Positions 8,799 to 17,760 are shown, counted from the first letter of the stretch. The stretch is DNA of 64,000 nt from Parvularcula sp964556115 (GCA_964556115.1 CAZKVC010000001.1:310001-374000); one strand, 5' to 3'. Translations and numbers: made by a program. The notes: generated by a model not told the origin, from the letters alone.

Positions 8799-8873
8799 TG
8801 GAGCGGGCGATGCGATTCGAACGCACGACCCTCACCTTGGCAAGGTGATGCTCTACCCCTGAGCTACGCCCGC
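8799..8873 (-). tRNA. tRNA-Gly (anticodon GCC)
   Basis: Read on the minus strand the sequence starts GCGGGCGTAGCTCAG and ends CGCCCGCTCCA. The seven-base acceptor stem GCGGGCG/CGCCCGC is perfect. The anticodon stem CACCT/AGGTG encloses loop TTGCCAA with anticodon GCC, and the T arm carries GTTCGAATC. The 3-prime CCA is encoded. The 190 bases between this gene and the next CDS contain its likely promoter region and nothing else I can name. Confidence 0.97.
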
Positions 8874-9063
8874 TCATTGACGAAGCCCGCTTGAAGCAAA
8901 TCAGGGCTGGGAGCGCAAGCGCTCCGATCAGGGTCCGGCGAAATTTTTTTCCTGCCGGTTCCGGCAGCGCGGTCTTCGGGCTAGGGTCGAGTCGCGGGCC
9001 GGGCTTTTCCGGCCGCACGGCTCCCCACCCAACATGGAAGGCTGCAAGGTTCGGACTTGAGTT

Positions 9064-9564
9064 ATGGACGCTGAGCGCAGGCTTTTCGCGAGGTTCGAAG
9101 AAATGGGCATCGCGGCGGAAACCGTGGAGCATGACCCCACCTTCACCGTCGACGAAAGCGCCACCTTGCGCGAAACCCTGCCCGGCGGCCGCTCCAAGAG
9201 CCTTCTTCTCAGCGACAAGGACGGACGGCTCTATCTCGTCACGGCGCTCGGCACCACGCGGGTCGACCTCAAGAAGGTTGCCGAAGCCGTCGGCGCGCGG
9301 GGCCGCCTCAGTTTTGCCAAAGGCGAGGTGATGGAAGAGGTCCTGGGCGTCAGGCCCGGTCACCTGACCCCCTTCGCCCTTCTCGAGGACGAGGCCCTGA
9401 GGATCGGCGCGGCCGTGCTGGACGAGGACCTTTCGAAAGAGGCGAAAGTGTGGGCCCATCCGCTGCGGAACTCGGCATCCACGGCCGTCTCTGGCGAGGA
9501 TCTGGTGCGCTTCATGGAGCTTCACGCGAAGCGTTTCCTAACCTTGAGGCTTGCCGAGGTCTGA
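9064..9564 (+). CDS. YbaK/ProXp-like aminoacyl-tRNA editing protein
   Basis: The 166-residue protein is a free-standing YbaK/prolyl-tRNA-synthetase-associated domain (short E-E-MGI-TVEH-PTFTVDE start, then GRSKSLLLSDKDGRLYLVTALG and the conserved GVRPGHLTPFALLED segment). Such proteins deacylate mischarged tRNA, typically Ala-tRNA(Pro) or Cys-tRNA(Pro), in the cytoplasm. The LFRFEE-GI...EH beginning and full length match the ProX/ProXp-ala group better than EbsC, but the exact tRNA specificity is not readable. It is followed after 60 bases by the CnoX-like thioredoxin gene on the same strand. Confidence 0.85.
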   Translation: MDAERRLFARFEEMGIAAETVEHDPTFTVDESATLRETLPGGRSKSLLLSDKDGRLYLVTALGTTRVDLKKVAEAVGARGRLSFAKGEVMEEVLGVRPGHLTPFALLEDEALRIGAAVLDEDLSKEAKVWAHPLRNSASTAVSGEDLVRFMELHAKRFLTLRLAEV

Positions 9565-9624
9565 CCGAGCGGCCATCTCCGCAGTCGACAGCACCCGAAA
9601 AGCCCGAACGATCAGGAGACGCCG

Positions 9625-10566
9625 ATGTCCGCCACGCCCCAGAACCAACCGCCTCTCGTCAAGGACGCGACCATCGAGACCTTCCAGGCCGATGTGCTCG
9701 AAGCCTCGATGACCACCCCCGTCGTGGTCGATTTCTGGGCAAGCTGGTGCGGTCCGTGCAAGACCCTCGGTCCGATCCTGGAGAAGGCTGTGCAGGCCCG
9801 GGGCGGCAAGGTGCTGATGGTGAAGGTCGATACCGACAAGAACCAGATGCTGGCCCAGCAGCTTCGCATCCAGTCGCTTCCCACCGTCATGGCGTTCGTC
9901 GGCGGTCAGCCCGTTGACGGCTTCATGGGCGCGGTGCCTGAAAGCGAGGTGAACACGTTCCTCGACCGGACCATCGCCGCTGCATCGCAGATGGGCCTCG
10001 CTGGCAGCGGCCAGCAGGGTCTCGATCTCAAGGAATTGCTGGCGGCCGCCGATGACCGGCTCGCTTCGGGCGCCCTGACCGAAGCGATCCAGATCTTCGC
10101 GCAGATCGCAAACGAGGCCGAGGACGGCAGCGACGAGCAGATCGAGGCGATCGCAGGCATTGCCCGCACCCAGATGGTGGGCGGCGATCTCGATGCAGCA
10201 CGCGCCACGCTGTCGCAGGTGCCGGCCGGGAAGGAGAACCATGGCGCACTGGCCCAGGTGAAGGCACAGCTCGAACTGGTCGGCCAGGACGAGAGCGGCG
10301 ATAGCGGCGAGCTCGCGCAGCTCGAAGAAGCCCATCGCCAGGACCCCGCGAGCCAGGAAGCGGCGATGGCGCTGGCCGAGGGCCAGATCGGCGCGGGCCG
10401 CATGGAAGCTGCGATGGACACCCTTCTCGGGATGATCGAGCGCGACCGCGAATGGAACGAAGGCGCCGCCAGGGCCAAGCTTCTGACCGTCTTCGACGCC
10501 CTCGGCGGCGCTCACCCTGAGGTGAAGAAAGGCCGTCGGCGCTTGTCTTCTCTTTTGTTCAGCTAA
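9625..10566 (+). CDS. thioredoxin-TPR co-chaperone, CnoX/YbbN-like
   Basis: Residues 1-115 form a thioredoxin domain with an intact WCGPC site (Cys42, Cys45) and the SLPTVMAF cis-proline loop. Residues from about 130 to 313 are alpha-helical tetratricopeptide-like repeats. This layout is that of CnoX (YbbN), a chaperedoxin that holds unfolded or oxidised clients and passes them to GroEL. The E. coli protein has lost the first active-site cysteine, whereas this one keeps both, as reported for Caulobacter CnoX, so it should be redox-active. It heads a run of same-strand genes with the Lon-N protein and Trm112, in keeping with protein quality control. Confidence 0.88.
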   Translation: MSATPQNQPPLVKDATIETFQADVLEASMTTPVVVDFWASWCGPCKTLGPILEKAVQARGGKVLMVKVDTDKNQMLAQQLRIQSLPTVMAFVGGQPVDGFMGAVPESEVNTFLDRTIAAASQMGLAGSGQQGLDLKELLAAADDRLASGALTEAIQIFAQIANEAEDGSDEQIEAIAGIARTQMVGGDLDAARATLSQVPAGKENHGALAQVKAQLELVGQDESGDSGELAQLEEAHRQDPASQEAAMALAEGQIGAGRMEAAMDTLLGMIERDREWNEGAARAKLLTVFDALGGAHPEVKKGRRRLSSLLFS

Positions 10567-10618
10567 GTTGGAGAATGAGAGCGGGTCAGGGCCCGCCAGC
10601 TGAACGGAAACAGCGATC

Positions 10619-11284
10619 ATGCGGCATCTGGAACACAAAGGGCCCCTGCCCGACACCATTCCGGTCTTCCCCCTGCGCAGCGCCATGCTGCTGCCGAGGG
10701 CTCACTTGCCGCTCAATATCTTCGAGCCGCGTTACCTCGCCATGATCGAGAACGCCCTTGGTCATGGCCGGCTCCTCGGCATGGTGCGGCCCCGCTTCGA
10801 GGACGACGTGAATCCCGTCCTCTACGATGTGGGCTGCGCCGGCCGCATCACTTCCTTCACCGAGACGGGTGACGGACGATTTTTGATCACCCTCACCGGC
10901 CTCTCACGCTTCTGCGTGCACCGTGACAGCCTGTCGGATGGCGGCTTCCGCATCGCGGATGTCGATTGGTCCGCCTATGCTGCGGACCTGCATCAGGACG
11001 GCGAGGAAAACCCCTATCTGCGCGAGCGGGTGATCGAGCTTCTGATGCGCTACCTCGAAGAGGTCGGCCTGCGTGCGGACTGGGATTCGATCGAAGGGGC
11101 GAGCGCGGAGACCATCATCAACTCCGTCGCCATGTCGTGCCCTTTCGAGCCCGACGAACAGCAGGCTATTCTGGAAGCCCGGACCATCGAGACCCGGGGC
11201 GAGACGCTGATCGCGCTGATGGAAATGGCGATCGCGCAAAAGGCGCAGGACCTCGATGACGAAAGCAGCGACATCATTCAATAG
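10619..11284 (+). CDS. LON peptidase substrate-binding domain protein
   Basis: The 221-residue protein consists only of the Lon N-terminal substrate-binding (PUA-like) fold: it opens with IPVFPLRSAMLLPRAHLPLNIFEPRY and has GCAGRITSF-ETGDGRFLITLTGLSRF. The AAA and Ser-Lys protease domains of Lon are absent, so it is not a protease. Such stand-alone proteins are common in alphaproteobacteria and of unknown function; substrate recruitment is inferred from the Lon domain. Its position between a chaperedoxin and Trm112 fits a housekeeping quality-control unit; the next start is only seven bases away. Confidence 0.88.
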   Translation: MRHLEHKGPLPDTIPVFPLRSAMLLPRAHLPLNIFEPRYLAMIENALGHGRLLGMVRPRFEDDVNPVLYDVGCAGRITSFTETGDGRFLITLTGLSRFCVHRDSLSDGGFRIADVDWSAYAADLHQDGEENPYLRERVIELLMRYLEEVGLRADWDSIEGASAETIINSVAMSCPFEPDEQQAILEARTIETRGETLIALMEMAIAQKAQDLDDESSDIIQ

Positions 11285-11290
11285 GACGTC

Positions 11291-11479
11291 ATGACCGATC
11301 AGCGTGCCCTCGACCCAAAGCTCCTCGACCTTCTCGTCTGCCCTGTGACCCGGGCGCCCCTGCGCTACGACCAGGAGGCGGGCGAGCTGATCTCAGAGGC
11401 CGCTGGGCTGGCCTACCCGATCCGCGACGGCATACCGATCATGCTGGAGAACGAGGCGCGACGTCTGCCCGACGCTTGA
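11291..11479 (+). CDS. Trm112 family small protein
   Basis: The 62-residue protein has the Trm112/YcaR layout: LDPKLLDLLVCPVTRAPLRYD, then a central Glu-rich turn and AYPIRDGIPIMLENEAR. The eukaryotic and archaeal relatives activate methyltransferases; bacterial copies are short and their partner is unknown. Only one of the usual zinc-ligand cysteines (in VCP) remains, as in most bacterial members. It starts six bases after the Lon-N gene and is very probably translated from the same message. Confidence 0.9.
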   Translation: MTDQRALDPKLLDLLVCPVTRAPLRYDQEAGELISEAAGLAYPIRDGIPIMLENEARRLPDA

Positions 11480-11572
11480 TAACTTGCCGGTCCCGGACCC
11501 CGCCCATTTAAAGAAGCCTTTACCATAGTGAGCACAACTCTAACCGAATCATCAGATTCGGGAGGGCTCACC

Positions 11573-12097
11573 GTGCACAAGGTTCCGCAGCGTCTTGCGA
11601 TATCGCTCGTGATTCTCACGATTGTCAGTGCTCTGAGCGCAAGTCTGCCCGCCGCCGCCGAGGACGAAGCCGCTGCGCCGGACAGCCGCATCGGCTTTTC
11701 TGGCCTGCCCGTCCCGCGCTTCGTCGCCATGAAGAAGAACGAAGTCTACGGTCGCGAAGGTCCGAGTGCGGACCATGATGTCGTCACCATCTACCGCCGC
11801 AGGGGCCTGCCGGTTAAGGTCATCGCCGAGACTTCCGATAATATCTGGCGGCGGGTCGAGGACCATGAGGGTCGCCGTGTCTGGATCAACCGGGTGATGC
11901 TGGTGGAGAGCCGCCATGCTGTCATCGGAAGCCCCGTGGTCCTCTTCGCAGAGCCAAGCGAGGAAGCGCTTCCCCGTGCAAGGCTTGAGCCCGGGGTCCT
12001 TGCCCGGATCGAAACCTGCGGGGACGATTGGTGCCGGGTCCGTACGGACGGTTATCGCGGTTGGGCGCCGAGAAATGCCCTCTGGGGCGTTCTTTGA
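11573..12097 (+). CDS. exported protein with two SH3-like domains
   Basis: After a signal peptide (about 1-27, ending PAAA) the protein has two bacterial SH3-type domains. The first spans roughly EVYGREGPSADHDVV to RVWINRVML and the second VVLFAEPSEEALPRARL to GWAPRNALWGVL. Domains of this kind bind cell-wall or extracellular ligands in the periplasm. I prefer the GTG at 11573: GGGAGG sits eight bases before it and the signal peptide starts there. An in-frame GTG at 11528 would add 15 residues before the signal. A CtrA-like site with one mismatch (TTAA-N7-TTTAC, 11508-11523) lies upstream. The gene converges on the M23-like gene with three bases between stops. Confidence 0.8.
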   Translation: MHKVPQRLAISLVILTIVSALSASLPAAAEDEAAAPDSRIGFSGLPVPRFVAMKKNEVYGREGPSADHDVVTIYRRRGLPVKVIAETSDNIWRRVEDHEGRRVWINRVMLVESRHAVIGSPVVLFAEPSEEALPRARLEPGVLARIETCGDDWCRVRTDGYRGWAPRNALWGVL

Positions 12098-12100
12098 GCG

Positions 12101-12586
12101 TCAGCTCCTGGCCGGGACCTTCTGAACGGGCGCCGCGTTATCAAGCGGCAGGATGTCGGCGGGGTCCACACTGACCTTCTTGAGGCGCAGCTCGAAATGC
12201 ATCTGCCCGCCGCCGGCGCGGGTGCGGCCCACGCGGCCGATCTTCTCCCCTCGGCGGACCACCTCGCCCTTGCGGGCAGCGAAGGCGCCGAGATTTCCGT
12301 AATAGGAACGAAGCCCGGCGCCATGGTCGACGACGACCATCCGGCCGAAACTCTTGGTGCGCCCACGGAAGATGACGGTGCCGTCCATCACCGCCTTGAC
12401 CGGCGCTTTGGGCGCCGAGGCGATGTCGATGCCGTGGTGAAAGCCGTTCTTCCCTTCGCCATAACCGGCAATGACCTCGCCCCTTGCAGGCGCGACGTAG
12501 CCGCCCGAAGGCTTGGTCGCACAGCCCGCCGCCGCCAGGCAGGTGGCGGCGATGAGAAGGTGCGTGAGAAGCCTCGAAATGGCCAT
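12101..12586 (-). CDS. M23/LytM-like protein with degenerate active site
   Basis: The 161-residue lipoprotein candidate (signal peptide ending LAAAGC) carries an M23 (LytM) fold: GFHHGIDIA, VVVDHGAGLRSYYGN and GGGQMHFELRLKK. The HxxxD zinc pair is present, but the first His of the HxH motif is Gln (QMH) and the catalytic YxH region reads YYGN instead of YYAH. Two of the residues needed for zinc binding and catalysis are therefore lost. It is probably a non-catalytic LytM factor of the EnvC/NlpD type that regulates amidases, not an endopeptidase. A close paralogue at 60329-60787 keeps every residue. I use the ATG at 12586 because the signal peptide begins there; the frame is open to 12658. Confidence 0.82.
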   Translation of the reverse strand: MAISRLLTHLLIAATCLAAAGCATKPSGGYVAPARGEVIAGYGEGKNGFHHGIDIASAPKAPVKAVMDGTVIFRGRTKSFGRMVVVDHGAGLRSYYGNLGAFAARKGEVVRRGEKIGRVGRTRAGGGQMHFELRLKKVSVDPADILPLDNAAPVQKVPARS

Positions 12587-12694
12587 TGGATCGGTCTCGG
12601 TCTGACGAATGAACCGGACCATCAGATCACAAAGCCGTTCAGACCTGGTAAAGGACAAACGGCCCTTTCAAGGTAATGGAACTGCGAACGGCGT

Positions 12695-14002
12695 CTAGCC
12701 GTCCGCGAAAAGCTTCATCGCAGCCGCCACCATCGCTTCGGTGCCGTGGGTCACGGCAGGCTCCGGTTCGACGCGGAAGACCGGCGAGTGGTGCGGACGC
12801 GGCTTGTCCATATCCTCCTCGAAGCCGCCGCCCACGGCGAAATAGACGCCCTTTACCCCCGTGTCCGGGGCGACGAAATAGGCGAAGTCTTCCGCGCCCA
12901 TTCCTTCGTCCGAAGCGGTGAAGAGAACCTCGCCGCCCAGCTGGTCCCGAATGGCGCTTTCGACGATTTTTGCCGTATCGGGATCGTTGTTGGTCGGCGG
13001 CGTCGTCTCGGTGGAGGAGCGCGTCACCTTGGGAAGCTTGTCTTCGGGAACGCCGAGCGCCAGCGCGGTGCCCCGCGCCACACGGTCGATGCCGCCCAGA
13101 AGCTCCTCACGGGTTTCCGGCGTCAGGGACCTGACAGTGAGCTGAAGATCGACCTCTTCGCCGATGATGTTGTGCTTGGTCCCGCCATGGATCGACCCGA
13201 CGGTGATGACCCCCGCCTGCTTGGGCGCGATCGAGCGGCTGACCACAGATTGCAGTGAAACGACGATCTGCGAAGCGATCAGGACCGGGTCGATCGTCTC
13301 GTGGGGCGATGCGCCGTGCCCGCCCACGCCGTAGACCTTGATGTCGACGCTGTCCGAGCTGGCATAGGCGTTCTCTTCGGGAACCACGATGCGTCCGCTG
13401 GGAATATCGGAAGACACATGCAGAGCCAGCGCATAGTCGGGCTTGGGAAAGCGCTCATAGAGCCCATCCTGCATCATCGCCCGCGCGCCGGAGATCCGCT
13501 CCTCCGCAGGCTGACCGATCAGCACGAGGGTGCCGGACCAGTCGTCCTTGCGGTCCATCATCTGCTTGGCCGTGCCGACGAGAGAGGTCATGTGAACATC
13601 ATGCCCGCAGGCATGCATCACCGGTTTGACGATTCCGTCGATGTCTTCCTGGGTTGCCGTCGACATATAGGACAGGCCGTTATCTTCCTTGACCGGAAGA
13701 CCGTCCATGTCGGCGCGGACCATGACGGTCGGCCCCTCGCCGTTTTCCAGCACCGCGACGATGCCCGTCTCGCCAACATTCTGGGTCACCTTGTAGCCGA
13801 GATCCTTGAGCTCCCGCGTCAGGCGCTTTGCGGACCTGGTCTCGCGAAAAGAAAGCTCGGGGTTCTGATGGAACCAGCGGTAGAGTTCGGAGAGCTCGGC
13901 ATCCCAATGCGCATCAACCGCCTTGGAAAGGTCGTCTTGGGCCGCCGCGGTCGCGGCGAAGGTGAGGCCGGCCAGAACGGCGCAGGTGCTGCGAAGGATC
14001 AT
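12695..14002 (-). CDS. M20 family amidohydrolase, exported
   Basis: The 435-residue protein begins with a signal peptide (to AAAQ) and continues as an M20D amidohydrolase/carboxypeptidase: FHQNPELSFRETRS, MVRADMDGLPV, the metal site MHACGHDVHMTSLVG, GQPAEERISGAR and the later DEGMGAEDFAYF. A dimerisation domain with GGHGASPHETIDPV is inserted. Relatives hydrolyse N-acyl or hippurate-like amides, peptides or indole-acetyl amino acids, and the substrate here is unknown. The export signal places it in the periplasm. It is divergent from murJ across 153 bases. Confidence 0.9.
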   Translation of the reverse strand: MILRSTCAVLAGLTFAATAAAQDDLSKAVDAHWDAELSELYRWFHQNPELSFRETRSAKRLTRELKDLGYKVTQNVGETGIVAVLENGEGPTVMVRADMDGLPVKEDNGLSYMSTATQEDIDGIVKPVMHACGHDVHMTSLVGTAKQMMDRKDDWSGTLVLIGQPAEERISGARAMMQDGLYERFPKPDYALALHVSSDIPSGRIVVPEENAYASSDSVDIKVYGVGGHGASPHETIDPVLIASQIVVSLQSVVSRSIAPKQAGVITVGSIHGGTKHNIIGEEVDLQLTVRSLTPETREELLGGIDRVARGTALALGVPEDKLPKVTRSSTETTPPTNNDPDTAKIVESAIRDQLGGEVLFTASDEGMGAEDFAYFVAPDTGVKGVYFAVGGGFEEDMDKPRPHHSPVFRVEPEPAVTHGTEAMVAAAMKLFADG

Positions 14003-14155
14003 CCATCCACTCCCATCGGGTTCGAAGCGCCGACGCTAGGCGTCCACTCGAGGCTGAGGCAAGCAGGTAAGGCATATCGCCGGGCGCGGCATTTTTCTTG
14101 AGCCGTTAACCCTGCTGCCCTAATCCCCTTCGAAGGTTGGCGGACCGGGCGGCGC

Positions 14156-15739
14156 ATGCGTGGATTACTGAAATCGCTGGCGACCGTCTCCGGTCTCACA
14201 CTCCTGTCGCGGCTCCTGGGCTTTGTGCGGCAGCTGATGCTCGCCGGGATCATCGGGGCGAGCGGGACGCCGGTGGCTGATGCGTTCATGGCCGCCTTCC
14301 GCCTTCCCAACATGTTCCGGCGGCTTCTCGCCGAAGGCGCGTTCCAGGCGGCCTTCGTCCCGCTTTTCCAGGGCCGGGAAGCGCAAGGCGGGATCGAGGA
14401 GGCGCGCCGCTTCGCCGAGGATATCCTGGCCTGGCTTGTCGTGATCCTCACGAGCCTTTCGGCCCTCGTGATGATCTTCACCCCGGCGGCGATCAGCGTT
14501 CTCGCCTACGGCTTCAAGGACGACCCGGAGAGGTTCAACCTCGCTGTTCTCTATGCCCGGATCATGTTCCCCTACCTGGCCTGCATGTCGGTGGTAGGGC
14601 TTTACGGCGGGATGCTGAACGCCATCGGCCGCTTCGCTGCCGCCGCTGCCGCACCTCTCCTGCTCAACGTCTTCATGATCGGCGCCCTTCTCGGGACCGC
14701 CCGCGCGGATATCGAGGTGACGGGGCTCACGCTTTCGGTCGCCACGCTGCTGGCCGGGTTCGCCCAGCTCGGCGCGCTGGTATGGGCCGGGGCGAGATCC
14801 AAGCTTCTTCTCAGGCTCCGCCTTCCGCGGTTCACCGGCGCGGCCAAGCGCATGGTGATCCTTGGCACGCCGGGCTTCATCGCAGCCTCCGCGCTACAGG
14901 TGAACGGCATCATCGGCACCAACATCGCCAGTCGTCAGGAAGGCGCCGTGGCGTGGCTCGGTTATGCCGACCAGCTCTACCAGCTCCCCCTCGGAATGAT
15001 CGGCATCGCCCTTGGTGTCGTGCTGATGCCGACCATGGGGCGGGCCCTCAAATCGGGGGACGAGCGCAAGGCGCAACAGACCCTCGAGCAGGGCTTCTTG
15101 ACCGCGCTTTTCTTCGCCCTGCCCGCCGCCTGCGGTCTCGTCATGCTCGGTACCTTCATCGCCGAGGCGCTGTTCCAGGACCTGGCCGGGCTGGCGACGC
15201 GGTCGATCGGTGCCGGGCGCTCGGCCTTCAACGACACCGATGTCGCGATGGTGGGCAAGGCGCTTTTCATCTTCGGCTTCGGCGTGCCGGCCTTCGTCCT
15301 TCAAAAAGTCTTCGCCGCAACGTTCTTTGCGCGTGAGGACACAGCGACGCCGATGCGCTTCGCTCTGACCGCGATCGCGATCAACGCCGCGCTCTCGATC
15401 GGGCTCTTCCCCGTCCTGGGTTTTCTCAGCGTTCCCCTCGGCACCATCACGGCAAGCTGGACCGAGGTCTCGCTTCTCGCCGCCACGCTTCGCCGGCGGG
15501 GCATTCTGAAGCTGCGTCACCTCTTCCGCAGGCTCGTGGCCATGCTGCTCGCCACCGCGGCCCTCGCCGCCGCGCTTCAGGCCATGCTGCTCAACCGTCC
15601 CCTCCTGGAGGGCTATCTGCAGGGGCAGAGCTTCCTTCTCCTCTTTGCCGTCGCGGCGGTCGGCGCCGTCGCCTATTTTGCCATCGGTATCCTGCTTGGC
15701 GCGGTGCGGCTTCGCGACTTCAAAGGACGCCCGGCCTAG
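14156..15739 (+). CDS. murJ: lipid II flippase MurJ
   Basis: The 527-residue polytopic membrane protein opens with RGLLKSLATVSGLTLLSRLLGFVRQ and has FMAAFRLPNMFRRLLAEGAFQAAFVPLF, the characteristic MurJ/MviN N-terminal signature of the MOP-superfamily flippase. Family members have 14 transmembrane helices with conserved Arg and Asp residues in a central cavity. It moves lipid II across the inner membrane for peptidoglycan synthesis, which is essential. It is followed 30 bases later by the MotA/ExbB-like gene on the same strand; the two may share a promoter in the 153-base divergent gap with the amidohydrolase. Confidence 0.95.
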   Translation: MRGLLKSLATVSGLTLLSRLLGFVRQLMLAGIIGASGTPVADAFMAAFRLPNMFRRLLAEGAFQAAFVPLFQGREAQGGIEEARRFAEDILAWLVVILTSLSALVMIFTPAAISVLAYGFKDDPERFNLAVLYARIMFPYLACMSVVGLYGGMLNAIGRFAAAAAAPLLLNVFMIGALLGTARADIEVTGLTLSVATLLAGFAQLGALVWAGARSKLLLRLRLPRFTGAAKRMVILGTPGFIAASALQVNGIIGTNIASRQEGAVAWLGYADQLYQLPLGMIGIALGVVLMPTMGRALKSGDERKAQQTLEQGFLTALFFALPAACGLVMLGTFIAEALFQDLAGLATRSIGAGRSAFNDTDVAMVGKALFIFGFGVPAFVLQKVFAATFFAREDTATPMRFALTAIAINAALSIGLFPVLGFLSVPLGTITASWTEVSLLAATLRRRGILKLRHLFRRLVAMLLATAALAAALQAMLLNRPLLEGYLQGQSFLLLFAVAAVGAVAYFAIGILLGAVRLRDFKGRPA

Positions 15740-15768
15740 CGGTCTTCACAAGTTCACCGGTCTGCTTC

Positions 15769-16746
15769 ATGATGAAGCGCAGGTTTGGGGATCTTCTGAT
15801 GTCACGTTCGCTTGACCGGTCCGTCCGGTTCACCGGCGCCGGTGGTGCCGTTGTGAATATGCTGATCGTCCTCGGCGCGGTCGGCCTCATCGTCTGGTAC
15901 CTCTCGCCGCTCAGCCCGCAGCCGAACGACCTTCTGGTCACCGCCTTTATGGCGAACCCGTTCCTGAACGGCCTGATCCTGCTCGTCCTCATTCTCGGGA
16001 TCATGTACAACCTGCGCCAGGCAATGTTGGTCAGCCCGGCGGTGCAGTGGGTCAATGCCTTCCGCAATTCCGTCGACCCCTCGCGCACGCGGCTGCCCAA
16101 GGCGCCGATGCTGATCACGGCGGTCAGCCGCATGCTGCTCCAGTCTGATAAGAACGGCAGGCTACTGTTGTCCCAGGCATCCACCCGGGCTATCCTCGAT
16201 TCGGTGGGCCTCAGGATCGACGAGGGCCGCGAGATCGGCCGCTACGCAACGAATCTGCTCGTCTTTCTCGGCCTTCTGGGCACCTTCTGGGGTCTCCTTC
16301 AGACCGTGGGCGGGGTCGCCGATGTCATCGTCAGCCTCTCCGGGCCAACCGATGGCGGGTCCAACGCCGATGCGGTGGGTAGCCTGTTCCAGAACCTGCG
16401 CGGGCCGCTCGATGGCATGTCGACGGCCTTCAGCTCCTCGCTTTTCGGTCTTGGCGGATCGCTGGTCCTGGGGCTCCTCGATATTCAGGCAGGCCAGGCT
16501 CAGAACCGCTTCTATTCGGACCTCGAGGACTGGCTTTCCGGCATCACCGACGTGACCACCGCAGGGGCGCAGGGTCCGAAGGCCGACTATGCCGGCAGCG
16601 CGGAGTTCGAGCATGTTCTCGTCCGTCTCGAGGAAACCCTGTCGCGCCTCGCCCAGAACCAGACCGAAGGCTCCGCCGCCGTGCAGCAGGAAATCCGCCA
16701 GCTCGGTCGGCTGCTGCAGGGCAAGAGCAACGGCGGGGGCCGCTAA
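15769..16746 (+). CDS. MotA/TolQ/ExbB-like membrane proton-channel protein
   Basis: The 325-residue protein has hydrophobic segments near 25-50, 65-85, 165-190 (LLVFLGLLGTFWGLLQTVGGV) and 215-240 (SSSLFGLGGSLVLGLLDIQ), the four-helix layout of MotA/ExbB stators, plus a short C-terminal amphipathic tail with coiled-coil character. The two conserved pore helices are the last two. Three closely spaced ATGs (15769, 15772, 15799) are possible starts. Its stop is three bases before the OmpA-type gene, so the pair is an operon. By analogy with MotAB, TolQR-Pal and ExbBD it would convert ion flow to force on the cell wall; no target gene is adjacent and the function is unknown. Confidence 0.72.
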   Translation: MMKRRFGDLLMSRSLDRSVRFTGAGGAVVNMLIVLGAVGLIVWYLSPLSPQPNDLLVTAFMANPFLNGLILLVLILGIMYNLRQAMLVSPAVQWVNAFRNSVDPSRTRLPKAPMLITAVSRMLLQSDKNGRLLLSQASTRAILDSVGLRIDEGREIGRYATNLLVFLGLLGTFWGLLQTVGGVADVIVSLSGPTDGGSNADAVGSLFQNLRGPLDGMSTAFSSSLFGLGGSLVLGLLDIQAGQAQNRFYSDLEDWLSGITDVTTAGAQGPKADYAGSAEFEHVLVRLEETLSRLAQNQTEGSAAVQQEIRQLGRLLQGKSNGGGR

Positions 16747-16749
16747 GCC

Positions 16750-17760
16750 ATGCCCCGCCGCCGTTCGCGAGGCGGTGACGCCGCCATCTGGCCTGGTTTT
16801 GTCGATGGCCTGTCCAGCCTCATCCTCGTTCTCATGGTCGTGCTGTCCCTCTTCGTGGTGGCGCAGTTCTACCTTGGCGAAGAGCTGACCCAGAAGGACA
16901 GCGAGCTGGCGCGGCTTCAGGCCCGCATTGCCAGTCTCGCCGACCAGCTCGGGCTGCTCGAATCGGAAAACGCGACCCTGCGCGGCCAGGTCACGAGCCT
17001 TCAGGGCCTCCTCGAAACCAGAGAAGCCGAGCTTGCCGAGCTGACGGCGGCACTTGCGGAAAGCCAGAGCGCCGTCGCTGCCTCCGCGGAAGAGCTCGAG
17101 GCCGAAAAGGCGCTCAGCGACGAGCAGAAGTCGGAAATCGCGACCCTCAACGCGCAACTCGCCGCCCTCCGCCGCCAGCTTGCGAGCCTTCAGGAGGCGC
17201 TCGAAGCCGCCGAGGCCAAGGACCGTGAACAGCAGGCGCAGATCGAAAACCTGTCCCAGCGCCTCAACGCCGCCCTTGCCCGCAAGGTGCAGGAACTCGC
17301 CGAAGTGCGCTCGCGCTTCTTCGAGCAGCTGCGGGAGGCGCTCGGCAACAGGGACGACATTCGCGTGGTGGGCGACCGCTTCGTTTTCGAAAGCGACGTT
17401 CTGTTCGGAAGCTGCTCCGCCACGATCAGCACCCAGGGCCGGATCGAACTGAACAAGCTGGCCCAGGTCCTCCTCGACATCCAGGACGACATTCCGTCCG
17501 AGGTCGCTTGGGTCCTGCGGGTCGACGGGCATGCCGACCAGGAACGCCTTGGGCCAAGCTGCCGGCTTCTCTACCACAGCAACTGGCATCTTTCCGCCGA
17601 GCGGGCGATTTCGGTGGTCCAGTATCTCGCAAGCCAGGGCGTGCCGGAACGTCGGCTGGTCGCTGCGGGCTTCGGCGAGTTCCAACCGCTGGTCAGCGGA
17701 CGGGACCAGGCGAGCCTCGCCCAGAACCGCCGCATCGAGTTCAAGCTGACGGAGCGCTGA
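16750..17760 (+). CDS. OmpA/MotB-like peptidoglycan-binding protein with coiled coil
   Basis: The 336-residue protein has one N-terminal membrane anchor (about 18-42, WPGFVDGLSSLILVLMVVLSLFVVAQF, MotB-like). This is followed by ~130 residues of heptad-rich coiled coil and a C-terminal OmpA domain (about 215-336) with LSAERAISVVQYL, GFGEFQP and NRRIEF motifs that bind peptidoglycan. The layout is that of MotB/TolR-Pal hybrids: an ion-motor subunit tethered to the wall. It lies directly downstream of the MotA/ExbB-like gene and converges with the DegP-like gene with four bases between the stops. The coiled coil is longer than in flagellar MotB, which argues against a flagellar stator. Confidence 0.78.
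   Translation: MPRRRSRGGDAAIWPGFVDGLSSLILVLMVVLSLFVVAQFYLGEELTQKDSELARLQARIASLADQLGLLESENATLRGQVTSLQGLLETREAELAELTAALAESQSAVAASAEELEAEKALSDEQKSEIATLNAQLAALRRQLASLQEALEAAEAKDREQQAQIENLSQRLNAALARKVQELAEVRSRFFEQLREALGNRDDIRVVGDRFVFESDVLFGSCSATISTQGRIELNKLAQVLLDIQDDIPSEVAWVLRVDGHADQERLGPSCRLLYHSNWHLSAERAISVVQYLASQGVPERRLVAAGFGEFQPLVSGRDQASLAQNRRIEFKLTER

Noticed and set aside
15769..17760. Zorya-type defence system suggested by the MotA-like/OmpA-like pair
   Set aside because: ZorA has the long cytoplasmic coiled coil and ZorC, ZorD or ZorE follow. Here the coiled coil is in the OmpA partner and a periplasmic protease follows on the other strand.
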